NCBI GenBank assembly: GCA_013911465.1
Contig: JACETE010000003.1
Span: 1 to 44,799, forward strand
DNA: 44,799 nucleotides
Direction: 5' to 3'
From: Candidatus Poseidoniales archaeon
Lineage (GTDB): Archaea > Thermoplasmatota > Poseidoniia > Poseidoniales > Poseidoniaceae
Below are positions 1 to 9,679 of this stretch, piece after piece. The notes under the pieces were generated by a model. The model had not been told where the DNA came from. It did not search any database and was given only the letters and a program-made list of their open reading frames with translations. Position 1 is the stretch's first letter; each line of letters begins with the position of its first letter. A program made the translations under genes and the position numbers.

Positions 1-1142
1 AAAAGGCATACTTTGTTTCTGGGCAAATCCTTGGGGATTCTCAATGGTCGACTGAGTTCTCTTGTGGAGCCCAGGTTTGCGAGGGTATTCTGGATCCTGA
101 CGAATCGATTTCTCTTGACCTCAACTTTGTCCATGAGAACACAACATATCAACCAACATTCATTGATTATCAGGTAGAAATCATCTTCGATCAGTCCGAT
201 TCACACAAAGAGTTTGGTCGAATTGTCCCCGACTTGGAAGCATCCGTCGGCGCAGAATGGTATCATGTTCGAAACGGTGAAGCAGTACTGAGTTGCCTTG
301 ACATCCAGGTTGAAGAATCTACAGCATCGAATATCTCGTTCCCGAATCTAAGCGAGGCTTGGTTGCCTTTCTTGTGGTTGGATGGCCAGGCAGGTCTGAC
401 TCAATCGCTCACTTCAGAGGACACGGCTGTGTGCTTGAACGGTGTTGATCAAGCGCTTCCTGCGAATTCTCAAACATTATTGCGGCATGTTGTGTTGGAC
501 AACCACTCGTTTGAGGTTGGATTTGACCCGACCTGGCCACACATTGTCTCTTCGTCCAATGACGGTTGGGTTATTGATGAAACACATCCATGGGGCGCTC
601 CATTTGACCAAGGCGGTACGCTGTATCAAGAAAATTCATCTTCCTGCACAGGTAGTGAATTCTTGAGCACACCTCGTCGCTCAAATTCATCAAACTGGAC
701 TTGGGATTTGAGCATCTGGCCCAGCCAAGCACTTCCATCGGTAGAGCAAGGCGAACGTCTTCAACTCAAGTTGGCGACAGACACCTATGTTCATTGTGAC
801 CAAGAGCAGGTTGCTGCGACCAAATTTACAGTGCAAGATGGGCCGAACTTGATCCTACATACCAACAATCAAACAATCCGACTTTGGGACGCTCCAATGA
901 CAGCAACCTCTTCTCAGCTCGAATTTGCCATCTACAACAGCGAGGCAGATGAGATTGTTTTACGACACGCCTCATTTGGAGATGTTGCATGGGACCTTAG
1001 TCCCCTTCCTTCGACACTTTCATCGGGATGGAACAACTTTACTCTCGATGTCCCTTCTTCGGAAATCAATACCTATCAACTCAATCACCAAGATGGAGCA
1101 ATTCTTCTCACTTTCGGGGCATACTTGGAGGCTGAGTCTTGA
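1..1142 (+). CDS. Exported-type protein of unknown function, 5' end missing
   Basis: The frame is open from the first base of the window (first full codon at base 3), so the true start lies upstream. A TTG at 234 is in frame but is only an internal codon. About 379 residues are visible. They are rich in Ser, Thr, Asn and Trp, contain several N-x-S/T sequons and pairs of cysteines, and look like the beta-rich extracellular proteins common in marine archaea. I see no catalytic motif and no C-terminal membrane segment. A lamin-tail-like or other Ig-like fold is possible but not demonstrated. Its stop overlaps the TTG start of the ketopantoate reductase gene, and GGAGG at 1127-1131 inside this gene serves as that gene's ribosome binding site. 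Confidence 0.7.
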   Translation, partial: KAYFVSGQILGDSQWSTEFSCGAQVCEGILDPDESISLDLNFVHENTTYQPTFIDYQVEIIFDQSDSHKEFGRIVPDLEASVGAEWYHVRNGEAVLSCLDIQVEESTASNISFPNLSEAWLPFLWLDGQAGLTQSLTSEDTAVCLNGVDQALPANSQTLLRHVVLDNHSFEVGFDPTWPHIVSSSNDGWVIDETHPWGAPFDQGGTLYQENSSSCTGSEFLSTPRRSNSSNWTWDLSIWPSQALPSVEQGERLQLKLATDTYVHCDQEQVAATKFTVQDGPNLILHTNNQTIRLWDAPMTATSSQLEFAIYNSEADEIVLRHASFGDVAWDLSPLPSTLSSGWNNFTLDVPSSEINTYQLNHQDGAILLTFGAYLEAES

Positions 1143-2065
1143 GAATTGGCATTGTGGGTGCAGGTTCGATTGGCTCCCTCGTCGCCGGATGTCTCTCATC
1201 AACAACATGTGACCTTCTTCTCTATGGGCGAGGATTACATGGGGCACATCTTACCGTAGATGGACTGAGTATTGAAGGCGTTGAAACTAGAGTTATCTCT
1301 TCACAGAGATGGGAGGTTCTCCCGGCTGAACAGCCTTTACCGGAGTCTGTCACATCATGCTGTGATGTCGTTTTGTTAACTGGAAAATCCACAGCATTTG
1401 AGGAACATCTCAACGTTGCAAAACACCTACTTCATCCAGACGGCGTTGTCTGTACATTTGCCAACGGTTTGGGCCATGAAGAACGTCTCGTTCATGCTTT
1501 TGGAGCACATCGTGTTCTAGCCGCAACAACAACACATGGGGCATATCGCTCTCAACCCGGAAGAGTTGTTTGGGCTGGCAAAGGTAATGTTTCGATCGGT
1601 TCTTTTCTTCATCATCATTCTGCAGATGATGTTTCAGAACTCATGAATTGTCTCTCAGATGCTGGACTTGAACCTGTTTGGAATCTGAATGGACGTGTAC
1701 TGCTTTGGAACAAGATGTTACTCAACATTGCAATCAATCCTATTGCAGGCTTGTTGGGCAAAGAGAACGGAGCATTGCTTGAACCCTCATTGTTTGAATC
1801 CTCAGTATCTGTTATGCTCGAGGGGGCAAGAATTGCTCGGGCTGAAGGCGTTTCTCTTGATGATGATGAGCAATTAGTGGACCGTTTGCGCCACGTTCTT
1901 GTCCAAACAACCGACAACTACTGCTCAATGTTGCAAGATATACGTGCTGGTCGAGGGACAGAAATCAACTCGCTGAACGTGGAAATCTGTCGTCGCGGAG
2001 AAATGTTGGGGATTCCAACCCCCTTGAATCAACAGCTTTCATCCCTTATTCAGAATCTTCAATGA
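1139..2065 (+). CDS. panE: 2-dehydropantoate 2-reductase (ketopantoate reductase)
   Basis: Predicted cytoplasmic NAD(P)H-dependent enzyme reducing ketopantoate to pantoate for coenzyme A synthesis. The N-terminus has the Rossmann dinucleotide loop GAGSIGS (residues 7-13). A Lys in LLTGKS, the FANGLGHEE segment and the helical C-terminal part with NKMLLNIAINP fit the ApbA/PanE family, and 308 residues is the usual length. The start is TTG at 1139, overlapping the upstream stop as TTGA, with GGAGG 7 bases before it; no better ATG lies nearby. The 3' end overlaps the convergent nadB gene by 20 bases. Some PanE relatives act on other 2-oxo acids, so the substrate is inferred from family membership. 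Confidence 0.88.
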   Translation: MRIGIVGAGSIGSLVAGCLSSTTCDLLLYGRGLHGAHLTVDGLSIEGVETRVISSQRWEVLPAEQPLPESVTSCCDVVLLTGKSTAFEEHLNVAKHLLHPDGVVCTFANGLGHEERLVHAFGAHRVLAATTTHGAYRSQPGRVVWAGKGNVSIGSFLHHHSADDVSELMNCLSDAGLEPVWNLNGRVLLWNKMLLNIAINPIAGLLGKENGALLEPSLFESSVSVMLEGARIARAEGVSLDDDEQLVDRLRHVLVQTTDNYCSMLQDIRAGRGTEINSLNVEICRRGEMLGIPTPLNQQLSSLIQNLQ

Positions 2066-3650
2066 GATCTTTATTGTAATGCAAACCTCTGTTTTCTTGT
2101 CGAACATTTGCATCTTCTGCAACGAGAATCCCCACCAGAATCATGTTTCTCAATTCAACGATTTCACGCGATGGTAGGCTTGATTTCCAAATAACATCAA
2201 TCTCTTTCTCAAGAAGTTGAAGTCTTCGAATGGCTCTTTGCAATCGAGAGAAGCGTCTCGATACGCCGACTTCAAACCGCATTGTTTGGTTGAGTGTTGC
2301 ACGATCATGGGCGACTGGCCCGTGCTCTTTGAGTTCATCAAGACCGTCTGAGCGCCAAGATGGAGGGGATGCATCAACCTCAGATATACCCTGTTCAATG
2401 AGATGAGATGAACAACGATGAGCAAAGACAACCGCTTCCAGCAAACTGTTTGAAGCCAGTCTGTTCGCACCATGCATTCCGGTGCAAGCGACCTCTCCGA
2501 TAGCGAACAAACCAGGTATTGGTTGTTGAGACGCTTCGAGGAGGGCACATCCCACCTCGTCAACACTGATGCCTCCTACGATGTAATGTGCTGCAGGTGC
2601 AACAGGGAGAGGGTCAATTCCCAGTTCAAGACCAAACTTCTTGAGTCGGTTTGAGATCATTGGAAAGCGCTTATTCAGATGTTGCTTATCGAGGTGCTCA
2701 GTCACCAGGAAAACGTGTGAAGCCCCAGATTCAGCACAACGTTGGTCGATCGCTCGAGCGACAACATCTCGTGTTGCCATCGAACCTAATGGGGATGCTT
2801 TGAGAGTGAACGAAAATGATGCGGGATCGGCTTCATCACTTGATTTCCATAACTGATAACCCTCCTGATCGAGGAGAACAGCACCTTCTCCTCGTAATGC
2901 TTCAGTTATCAAAAATGGACGCTCACCTTCGACAACAAGTGCAGTAGGATGGAACTGGACAAATGCCATGTTGACGATTGAAGCCCCTGTTCTATAGGCC
3001 ATGGCAATCCCGTCGCCTGTCGAAACTGAGGGGTTTGTTGTTTTCTCCCATAACTGTCCTGCGCCGCCAGTTGCTAAGATGACTGCATCACCACGGATGG
3101 TCATGACTTGATTACTGGTCTGATCCAATGCCCAAACGCCACATACACCCCTTTCTGGTGACTTGTGTTCACGTTGAATGAGGTCGATTGCAAGCGTGTT
3201 TGGCCTCATTTTGATGTTTTTATGTGTACGGGCTGCAGTGGTTAATGCCCGTTCAATTTCTCTACCTGTTGCATCTTTGGCGTGAAGGATTCGTCGTGAA
3301 GAGTGCCCTCCTTCTTGTGCAAGTTCAAAACGACCCTCTTGATTTCGTTCAAACTCAACACCGATGGAGAGCAAATCCATGATTCGTTCGCCAGCTTCTT
3401 CAACGACCATTCGTACAACCGATTCATCGCAAATGCCATCTCCAGCATTGAGTGTATCGTTGATGTGCCCTTCAATTTCCTCCAAGTTTGTCTTGTCGAG
3501 AATGGCTGCAATACCTCCTTGAGCCCAGTTGGTTGAGGAGTCCTTTGGCCTTTGCTTGGTGATAATTTCAACTTCGAACCCTTCGTTTGCAAGACGTAGG
3601 GCTGCAAAGAGGCCAGCAATGCCTGTCCCGATGATGAGAACACGAGGCAT
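2046..3650 (-). CDS. nadB: L-aspartate oxidase
   Basis: FAD enzyme oxidising L-aspartate to iminoaspartate, the first step of de novo NAD synthesis. The N-terminus has the FAD-binding GTGIAGLFAALRLA motif, followed by STNWAQGGIAA, the SSRRILHAKDATG segment, an ILATGGAG motif, the FHPTAL region and GANRLASNSLLEA near the C-terminal FAD site. The order and the 534-residue length match NadB rather than the fumarate reductase/succinate dehydrogenase flavoprotein. It is transcribed alone on the minus strand and overlaps panE tail to tail. NadA and NadC are not in the window. The start ATG at 3650 gives the expected N-terminus one residue before the first beta strand. Confidence 0.93.
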   Translation of the reverse strand: MPRVLIIGTGIAGLFAALRLANEGFEVEIITKQRPKDSSTNWAQGGIAAILDKTNLEEIEGHINDTLNAGDGICDESVVRMVVEEAGERIMDLLSIGVEFERNQEGRFELAQEGGHSSRRILHAKDATGREIERALTTAARTHKNIKMRPNTLAIDLIQREHKSPERGVCGVWALDQTSNQVMTIRGDAVILATGGAGQLWEKTTNPSVSTGDGIAMAYRTGASIVNMAFVQFHPTALVVEGERPFLITEALRGEGAVLLDQEGYQLWKSSDEADPASFSFTLKASPLGSMATRDVVARAIDQRCAESGASHVFLVTEHLDKQHLNKRFPMISNRLKKFGLELGIDPLPVAPAAHYIVGGISVDEVGCALLEASQQPIPGLFAIGEVACTGMHGANRLASNSLLEAVVFAHRCSSHLIEQGISEVDASPPSWRSDGLDELKEHGPVAHDRATLNQTMRFEVGVSRRFSRLQRAIRRLQLLEKEIDVIWKSSLPSREIVELRNMILVGILVAEDANVRQENRGLHYNKDLIEDSE

Positions 3651-3732
3651 GGTCGATGCTGGGGTTGATTGTTCTTGATGACATCGGTTCGTCCAGCGAT
3701 AGGCCTATTTGTTGGGGATTCTAGCAAGCATC

Positions 3733-4491
3733 ATGTTGCGGAACCTCATCGGTCTACTGGGTTTAGCAACAATCGTTTTTGTCATTGCCAATGTCCACTT
3801 TGGATTGGTTGCTGAAAATGTCGTTGAAGGGGCAGGAACAGCTCGCCTCGATGTCCTTCGTTTGGCAGATCCTGGTTGTACAATACCTGAAATGGAAAAA
3901 GAAATTCAGGAAACTGGAACTGCATTCTGTCTTAGTGAAAAAGGGACATGGGGCACAGCAGATATTCTTCTCTTGTTTTGGGGTATCCTCATTATCACTG
4001 CCGGACGATTCCGCATGCCTTCAGATCCACGACTTGCAAAGCGAATTCGTCGAGTAATGTTCACATCCGGGGCCGTTCTCTTCGGTCTTGCAGTACTCGA
4101 CCGTCTTGAGTTACTGCCAACTTCTGCAAATTCAGGAAGCATTGCCGATATCATTCCTTTGCCTCTTGACCCTTGGGCAGTACAGATCATCTTTGCAGTC
4201 ATTGGGGCATTGCTGATGAGGGGGCCAAAATATGAAGTTTCTGAGTTTGAACAAAATTATCGAGCCCTTGAGAACCATAGGGACAAGGAACGAAGAGTAC
4301 AGGAGGTATTCAACGAAAAAGCCCGTTCAATGTCTGCCTCCAGGGAAGGCCTTGCTCGACGTAGCCGCCTCATCGATCGTGACGCACATCTGGTTCCTTT
4401 CCGTACTCGCAATTCACCAAAAGTTCGAGCAACGTGCCCTTACTGCAAAGGCGGTGGTTGCAAAGAGTGCGGTATGAGTGGTGTTGTTTGA
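3733..4491 (+). CDS. Membrane protein with C-terminal zinc-ribbon motif
   Basis: Unrecognised protein of 252 residues. Four hydrophobic segments can be seen: the N-terminus (LIGLLGLATIVFVIANVHFG), one at ADILLLFWGILIITAG, one at VMFTSGAVLFGLAVL and one at AVQIIFAVIGALLM. A charged cytoplasmic-looking region follows and the protein ends in CPYC-x4-C-x2-C, a likely zinc-binding knuckle. The frame extends upstream to a TTG at 3709, but ATG 3733 starts directly at the first membrane segment, and a TATA-like ctatttg at 3704-3710 sits at the right distance for a leaderless mRNA beginning near 3733. It lies between nadB (divergent) and smc (same strand). No function is assigned. Confidence 0.75.
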   Translation: MLRNLIGLLGLATIVFVIANVHFGLVAENVVEGAGTARLDVLRLADPGCTIPEMEKEIQETGTAFCLSEKGTWGTADILLLFWGILIITAGRFRMPSDPRLAKRIRRVMFTSGAVLFGLAVLDRLELLPTSANSGSIADIIPLPLDPWAVQIIFAVIGALLMRGPKYEVSEFEQNYRALENHRDKERRVQEVFNEKARSMSASREGLARRSRLIDRDAHLVPFRTRNSPKVRATCPYCKGGGCKECGMSGVV

Positions 4492-4550
4492 ACAAAACGG
4501 CACAATTTTTCAACCCCAAAAACGATATGCGCCGACGCATAATCAACCGA

Positions 4551-4560
4551 TTGTTTAAAT
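4551..4560 (+). promoter_or_regulatory. Probable TATA box of the smc operon
   Basis: The sequence ttgtttaaat resembles an archaeal box A. Transcription would begin about 25 bases downstream, near 4580. That falls after the in-frame ATG at 4568 and before the ATG at 4616, which supports 4616 as the smc start. Confidence 0.45.
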
Positions 4561-4615
4561 CCCCTCGATGTACGGTGTTCGACCTAAGGTCAATCTTGAC
4601 CGTCAGGGGATTGGG

Positions 4616-7600
4616 ATGTTTCTAAAAGCGTTGGAGATGGAGAACTTCAAATCATTCCGCGGGGAAGTCGTCATCCCTCTTGACCGAGGCTTCTCGGCAA
4701 TCACTGGTCCAAACGGCTCAGGGAAATCCAATTGTGGTGATGCAATACAGTTCGTTTTAGGTCCTAAATCGACTCGAACAATCCGTGCTCAGAACACAAA
4801 GCAACTCATGTTTAACGGGGCTGAAGGCTACAAACCTGCCCGCAATTGCACCGTTACACTTGTGTTTGGAAATCCAGTGCTGTCGAACGGTCGTCGCCGA
4901 CTGCCTATTGAAAACGACGAGGTTCGAATGACTCGATCCATTCGTCTAACTGCTTCGGATAATGTAGTATCTGCCTATTTGCTTGATGGGGAAGAATCAT
5001 CTCAAAAGTCATTCCATCGTCTATTGAATGCAGCCAATGCTCGACCTGACGGGTACAATATCGTCCTTCAAGGAGATGTGACAGGACTTGCAAGAATGAC
5101 ACCCATTGAACGAAGAAAGGTTCTGGATGGTGTTGCCGGAGTCACATCATATGACGATGAAATCCGAAAAGCAAAGAAGCAAAAGGACAGCGTTGATTCC
5201 TATATCGAACGAATTGGCATGTTGCAAGAAGAGCAACAAGTCCGCCTTAAGGAACTTGAACAAGAACGTAAGGTTGCAATGAAAGCGCAATCCGTCGCCG
5301 ATGAACTCACAACCTCACGTTCACAACGTTACCAAGCAATGTTTGCAAGCCTTGGGATGGAATTGGAACACCAAATTGCGGAGCAATTACGCTTTGCTGA
5401 GGAAGCCTCAACTCTTGAAGACGAGGTCAAAGCAGGAAGCAGGAAGTTGGTTGAACTGGATGACCGCATTGGTGAAATCCAGAAGCAAATCGATGCGCTT
5501 CTTGGCGAAGAAGGTGACGGCCTGTCCCAAGCAATACATGATTTACGGGTTCAAATCGACCGAGACAAGGATCGCATTGAGGACTCATTGCAATCCAACA
5601 TTGACGATGCTGAAGAGCGTGAACAGGTCCTGGAACGCTATCAAGAAGCAGAATCGGCTTTGAGCGCACTCCTTGAAGAAGCCAAAACAAGTCATGCTCA
5701 GATGGAAGAAGCCCAGCGTATGCTGGATGAAGCACAATCTGAAGAAGACAAGGTCCGTTCACTTCTCGAAGGGTCTGGAAAGAATCATGCTGAACTCAAT
5801 CGGGCGCTCAGTGAAGCAATCAGCACACTTGAACTTGCAAAGAAAGGTGTCGCATCAGCCCAATCTGAAGTTGACCGAACAGCAGCCCAAGCAGAACTGG
5901 TTGAATCGAACTTATCCAAAGCCCAAGAACGTGCAGAAGAATCGCGTCTTGAACTTGAAGAAAAAGAAGCCGAATTCAAAGAAGCATCGGGTGGAAAGAA
6001 AATCGATCGCTCATCATTGACCAAGAACATTCTCGAGGCAGAACGAGCTGAATCTCGTCTTCTTGAGGAAGCAGGCGCTGTAGAACGAAAGATGACTGAA
6101 ACAGAACGTCAACTTCGTTCTGCTCGTGCTGAATTGGAGAACAAATCGAATTCCAAAGGTATGGCAGGTGGGGCAGCAGCAGTCTTGGGCGCTCGAGACC
6201 GTGGTGAAATCAGAGGCATCATTGGAACTATTGCAGAATTGTGTGCTCCGATTGATTCTGAACATGAAACAGCGCTCGCGACTGCATTTGGTGGCGCAAT
6301 GACCTCGGTTGTCGTTGATTCGGATGAGGTTGCTGCTGAAGCGATTCGTTGGTTGGCCCAACGAAAGGCCGGAAGGGCAACCTTCCTTCCACTCAACAAA
6401 CTCGCAACAAGCCGTGCAGGTGGAAAGGCCATGATGGTTGCTCGGAAGCCTGGTGTCATTGGTTTTGCATACGAATTACTGGAGTATGACCCTCGAATTG
6501 ATACTGCAATTAAATTTGCACTTCGTAACACGCTGATTGTACAAAACATGGACATTGCCCGGCAGAATATGGGTGGAGTGCGACTTGTTACAATGCGTGG
6601 TGATGTCACCGAAGCAGGGGGTGCAATGGTTGGAGGTTCGCGTCAACGAATGTCCGTTAGCTTTGGTGGAGGAATCGCTGGAGCGAAGGAAGTTGAGAGA
6701 TTAAGTTCTGAAATTGAACGCCTTCGTTTGATGTCCGATACGGTTGCAGCTGCACTCGCAGATGTGCGTACGGAGCAGAAAAACCTCCGGCAGCAGATCA
6801 ATGAACTGGCCAATGAAGAAGGTGCAATACGAAGGGAAACCTTACGAGCAGAGGTTGCAACGTTCAAGAAAACACATTCAACAAATATTGGAACGGTCCA
6901 GTCCTTGAAGCAAGATCTTCAACGTCTCGAAGGTATGGCAAGTGAACAACTGGAATCACTCGACGAAGCAGAGTCAAAGGTTGCTGATGCAGAAATTCTC
7001 CGAAACTCTGCTCAAACTGCACTGGAAGATGCCAGCCCTCAGCATCTCAAGGATCGCTTGCATGAATGTACTGTGAAGCGAACTCAAGCAGAAGGAATTC
7101 GTTCGAATGCCGAGGTGTCAATCCGCTCAATCGACGAACGTAAGTCATTGCTTACATCCTCTGTATCCGGCGAAAAACAACGCCTCAAGCAAATCGATGC
7201 TGACATTGCTGAACGTACTGAGAATGCAACTCTGTTGAAGACAAGCGTCGATCAAAATGGGGCGATTCTTGCTGAGAAAGAAGCCGAAAGAGCACAGTAT
7301 CTCGAAGAAAACAAAGGTCTTGAGGATGAACGTCTCGAGTTGGTTGAAGAACGAGCAAGTCTGAACTCAACCCTTACTCAAAAAGCCACTCAGGCCCGCA
7401 GTCATCGAAATCTATCCACGGAATTGGAGCGGACTATCCAAGCAAAACGCAAGGAATTGTTCGATGTTGAGATGGAAATGGGTGCAGTCGGAATAGAAGC
7501 TGCTGAAGAAGGAATCGTCCTCGATTCTGTTGCAGAAATCGATCGTCGAATCCGTCGACTTGAACGACGTCTTGAAGAATTTGGAGCCGTCAATATGCGG

Positions 7601-8488
7601 GCTATCGAGCAATATGATGCAGTTGAGCAACGTCTTGAAGAAATGGAAGGTGATTTCAAGAAGTTACAAGACCGAAAGAAGCATCTTATCGATGTTGCAG
7701 AACGACTTGAAGAGCAACGTAAGGTGCGCCTCATTGATGTCCTTGAGAAGGTGAATGAGAATTTCAAGAAGGTCTACAAGTCAGTTAGCAATGGTGGTCG
7801 TGGAGAACTCTACCTTGAGAACAAAGAGGAGCCGTTCAAGGGTGGGCTCGAATTATGGGCTCAGCCAAAAGGCAAGTCTTCGAATGTTACTCGCCACCAA
7901 CTCTCTGGTGGTGAGCAATCCGTTGCTGCTCTTGCCCTCATCTTCGCCATTCAAGATTACGACCCAAGTCCGTTCTATTACTTCGATGAAGTCGATCAGA
8001 ACCTTGACAGCGTGAATGCAGAATGCATCGCAAAGATGTGCAGAGAACGCAGTAAGGCTGCACAATTCATCATGGTGACATTGCGAAAAGTTTCACTTCA
8101 ACTCGCTGACCATCACATCGGAATTACTCACGGTGGAGATGGATGCAGTCGTCGCATCATCGACTTCGACCAGGAGCAAGCCATCGCTCTAGGTGAGCAA
8201 GCTCTCAAAGAAGCTGAATCGGCCGCTGCAAAGAATGCCCAGCGTGCAAAGGAGGAACAAGAAACCCTTGCTGAAATGCCTCTTGTTCCTGAAGCATTGC
8301 CTGCGCCAAGAAGCCTCGGTGGTTTGCTGAAGCATATGCAAGATGATGAAAGCATTGCTTCCCTTGCAGAGCGGACTGCTGAAACCAATGAAGATATTGA
8401 GGAGCGTTCAACTCTTGCTGAAGCAATTTCCGAACTTGAAGCCGAGGAACAAATCGATGTAGAAGACGCTATCGAACTTGATGAGTGA
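4616..8488 (+). CDS. smc: Chromosome segregation ATPase SMC
   Basis: Large ATPase of the SMC-ScpA-ScpB condensin, which organises and segregates chromosomes. From ATG 4616 the protein has 1290 residues. The order is: N-terminal ABC half with Walker A GPNGSGKS (31-38), a long coiled coil, a globular hinge at roughly 510-690 (GRATFLPLNKL region), the returning coiled coil, then the C-terminal ABC half with the signature LSGGE (from 1096) and Walker B YYFDEVD (D1124, E1125). A further 105 or so residues, mostly Glu, Ala and Asp, follow the ATPase domain and are not part of the usual SMC core. The in-frame ATG at 4568 would add 16 unconserved residues. The stop overlaps the 5' region of scpA, so the operon is tightly coupled. 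Confidence 0.96.
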   Translation: MFLKALEMENFKSFRGEVVIPLDRGFSAITGPNGSGKSNCGDAIQFVLGPKSTRTIRAQNTKQLMFNGAEGYKPARNCTVTLVFGNPVLSNGRRRLPIENDEVRMTRSIRLTASDNVVSAYLLDGEESSQKSFHRLLNAANARPDGYNIVLQGDVTGLARMTPIERRKVLDGVAGVTSYDDEIRKAKKQKDSVDSYIERIGMLQEEQQVRLKELEQERKVAMKAQSVADELTTSRSQRYQAMFASLGMELEHQIAEQLRFAEEASTLEDEVKAGSRKLVELDDRIGEIQKQIDALLGEEGDGLSQAIHDLRVQIDRDKDRIEDSLQSNIDDAEEREQVLERYQEAESALSALLEEAKTSHAQMEEAQRMLDEAQSEEDKVRSLLEGSGKNHAELNRALSEAISTLELAKKGVASAQSEVDRTAAQAELVESNLSKAQERAEESRLELEEKEAEFKEASGGKKIDRSSLTKNILEAERAESRLLEEAGAVERKMTETERQLRSARAELENKSNSKGMAGGAAAVLGARDRGEIRGIIGTIAELCAPIDSEHETALATAFGGAMTSVVVDSDEVAAEAIRWLAQRKAGRATFLPLNKLATSRAGGKAMMVARKPGVIGFAYELLEYDPRIDTAIKFALRNTLIVQNMDIARQNMGGVRLVTMRGDVTEAGGAMVGGSRQRMSVSFGGGIAGAKEVERLSSEIERLRLMSDTVAAALADVRTEQKNLRQQINELANEEGAIRRETLRAEVATFKKTHSTNIGTVQSLKQDLQRLEGMASEQLESLDEAESKVADAEILRNSAQTALEDASPQHLKDRLHECTVKRTQAEGIRSNAEVSIRSIDERKSLLTSSVSGEKQRLKQIDADIAERTENATLLKTSVDQNGAILAEKEAERAQYLEENKGLEDERLELVEERASLNSTLTQKATQARSHRNLSTELERTIQAKRKELFDVEMEMGAVGIEAAEEGIVLDSVAEIDRRIRRLERRLEEFGAVNMRAIEQYDAVEQRLEEMEGDFKKLQDRKKHLIDVAERLEEQRKVRLIDVLEKVNENFKKVYKSVSNGGRGELYLENKEEPFKGGLELWAQPKGKSSNVTRHQLSGGEQSVAALALIFAIQDYDPSPFYYFDEVDQNLDSVNAECIAKMCRERSKAAQFIMVTLRKVSLQLADHHIGITHGGDGCSRRIIDFDQEQAIALGEQALKEAESAAAKNAQRAKEEQETLAEMPLVPEALPAPRSLGGLLKHMQDDESIASLAERTAETNEDIEERSTLAEAISELEAEEQIDVEDAIELDE

Positions 8489-8498
8489 GGTGAAATCA

Positions 8499-9671
8499 AT
8501 GATGCAACAAGGTCTTGACCAGTGGTTTTTGCGTCAAGATGTTATCGATCAACTCTTGCAAAGCGGCGATGATGACTTGGAAGGCATCAATGCTTACGCA
8601 GACAGAATTCTGATGATTGCTCAAACAGAAGAAGCTGAGCATCAAACGCTTGATGACCCCTTTGACAGAAGTGTGGCTCTTGTCCTTTCCCTAGTTAGTA
8701 GCGAGGGATTGGATGCATGGAATATCGATCTCACTTCCTTCTTACGTCAATTCACCAAGCGTGTAAAATCTCAAGCAAACAGTCTGGACCTACCTGCCTG
8801 TGGTCGACTGATTCGAATGGCTTGGGAGGTTCTCCATCATCAGGCTGCGCATCTGTTTGATCGTATTCAGTATCAAGATTCTGAAGACGATTGGGATGCA
8901 GGCTTCGATTTTGGTTGGGAGGCAGAATACGATGACCAGGAATTCCACTTTACCAATACCGTTTTGCAAGGTAATGCAGACGATGTCCTTGAGAATCTGT
9001 TTGATGAAAGGGTGCGTAGAGAAGAAGGCCGGCCAGTTACACTTGGTGAACTGCTCTCAGCACTGAAGGATGCCGCAGATGATGCGGACGCAATGAAACT
9101 GCGAGAAAAGAACCGAGCAGCTCATGCCATTGAAGTTGAGGAAATGATTTCCAACGTTGGTGGTCGTATGCACAATGAAGATCTTGATGGTGATATCGAG
9201 CGTTGTTGGAATGCTTTGCGCCAAACCACTCAGGCTACTGGTGAAAAGAATGTTCCACTCAAATCGGTCATCGAGGCATTGATTCCAATTCTAGAATCTG
9301 CATTCGGTTCAATCCCAGAAGGTTATGGCGAGGATGCACGTGTGAGTTCATTCATTGCAGGACTTTTCCTGACTCATAAGGGCATGGCATCAATCACTCA
9401 AGGAAACGATTTGGGGGATGTGATCATGATTGAAGATTTGTGGCCAAACTTGTCTTCGTTCGAAGATGTGCTTGCTGCAACACTGGAAGCAGATGAAGAA
9501 GCACAAGTTGCTCGTGAAGAGTCCAAAACGGGTTCAGTGCTCCATGCTGAACGACTTCATGAACGAGCTGAAAAAGCACGTCTTGCTGAAGAGAAGGCCA
9601 AACAGAAACTCGAGAAAGAACAGGAGCAAGCAACTCCAGAATTCGAAGCACATGAATGGCTGGTTGAGTAG
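8499..9671 (+). CDS. scpA: Segregation and condensation protein A (kleisin)
   Basis: Kleisin subunit that bridges the SMC heads and binds ScpB. The N-terminal region (DPFDRSVALVLSLVSSEGLDAWNIDLTSFLRQF) matches the ScpA pattern of a helix followed by the D-x-W-x-I-D-L segment, and the middle is acidic as in kleisins. The position between smc and scpB confirms it. The frame opens at TTG 8478 with an ATG at 8481 that overlaps smc. ATG 8499 is preferred because GAGGTGA at 8487-8493 lies 5 bases before it, giving 390 residues. This is longer than most bacterial ScpA proteins. The C-terminus carries a charged Glu/Lys helix before a short end piece. Confidence 0.9.
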   Translation: MMQQGLDQWFLRQDVIDQLLQSGDDDLEGINAYADRILMIAQTEEAEHQTLDDPFDRSVALVLSLVSSEGLDAWNIDLTSFLRQFTKRVKSQANSLDLPACGRLIRMAWEVLHHQAAHLFDRIQYQDSEDDWDAGFDFGWEAEYDDQEFHFTNTVLQGNADDVLENLFDERVRREEGRPVTLGELLSALKDAADDADAMKLREKNRAAHAIEVEEMISNVGGRMHNEDLDGDIERCWNALRQTTQATGEKNVPLKSVIEALIPILESAFGSIPEGYGEDARVSSFIAGLFLTHKGMASITQGNDLGDVIMIEDLWPNLSSFEDVLAATLEADEEAQVAREESKTGSVLHAERLHERAEKARLAEEKAKQKLEKEQEQATPEFEAHEWLVE

Positions 9672-9679
9672 GTGGTACA

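Noticed and set aside
234..236. TTG as the start of the first gene
   Set aside because: The same frame is open to the edge of the window with similar composition, so this is an internal codon of a truncated gene.
4568..4615. Upstream ATG extending SMC by 16 residues
   Set aside because: It lies before the likely transcription start set by the box at 4551-4560, and the extra residues precede the conserved SMC beginning (MFLKALEMENFKSF).
6109..6609. Long antisense reading frame inside smc
   Set aside because: Low-complexity Ser/Ala/Arg translation mirroring smc codon use; smc is certain on the other strand.
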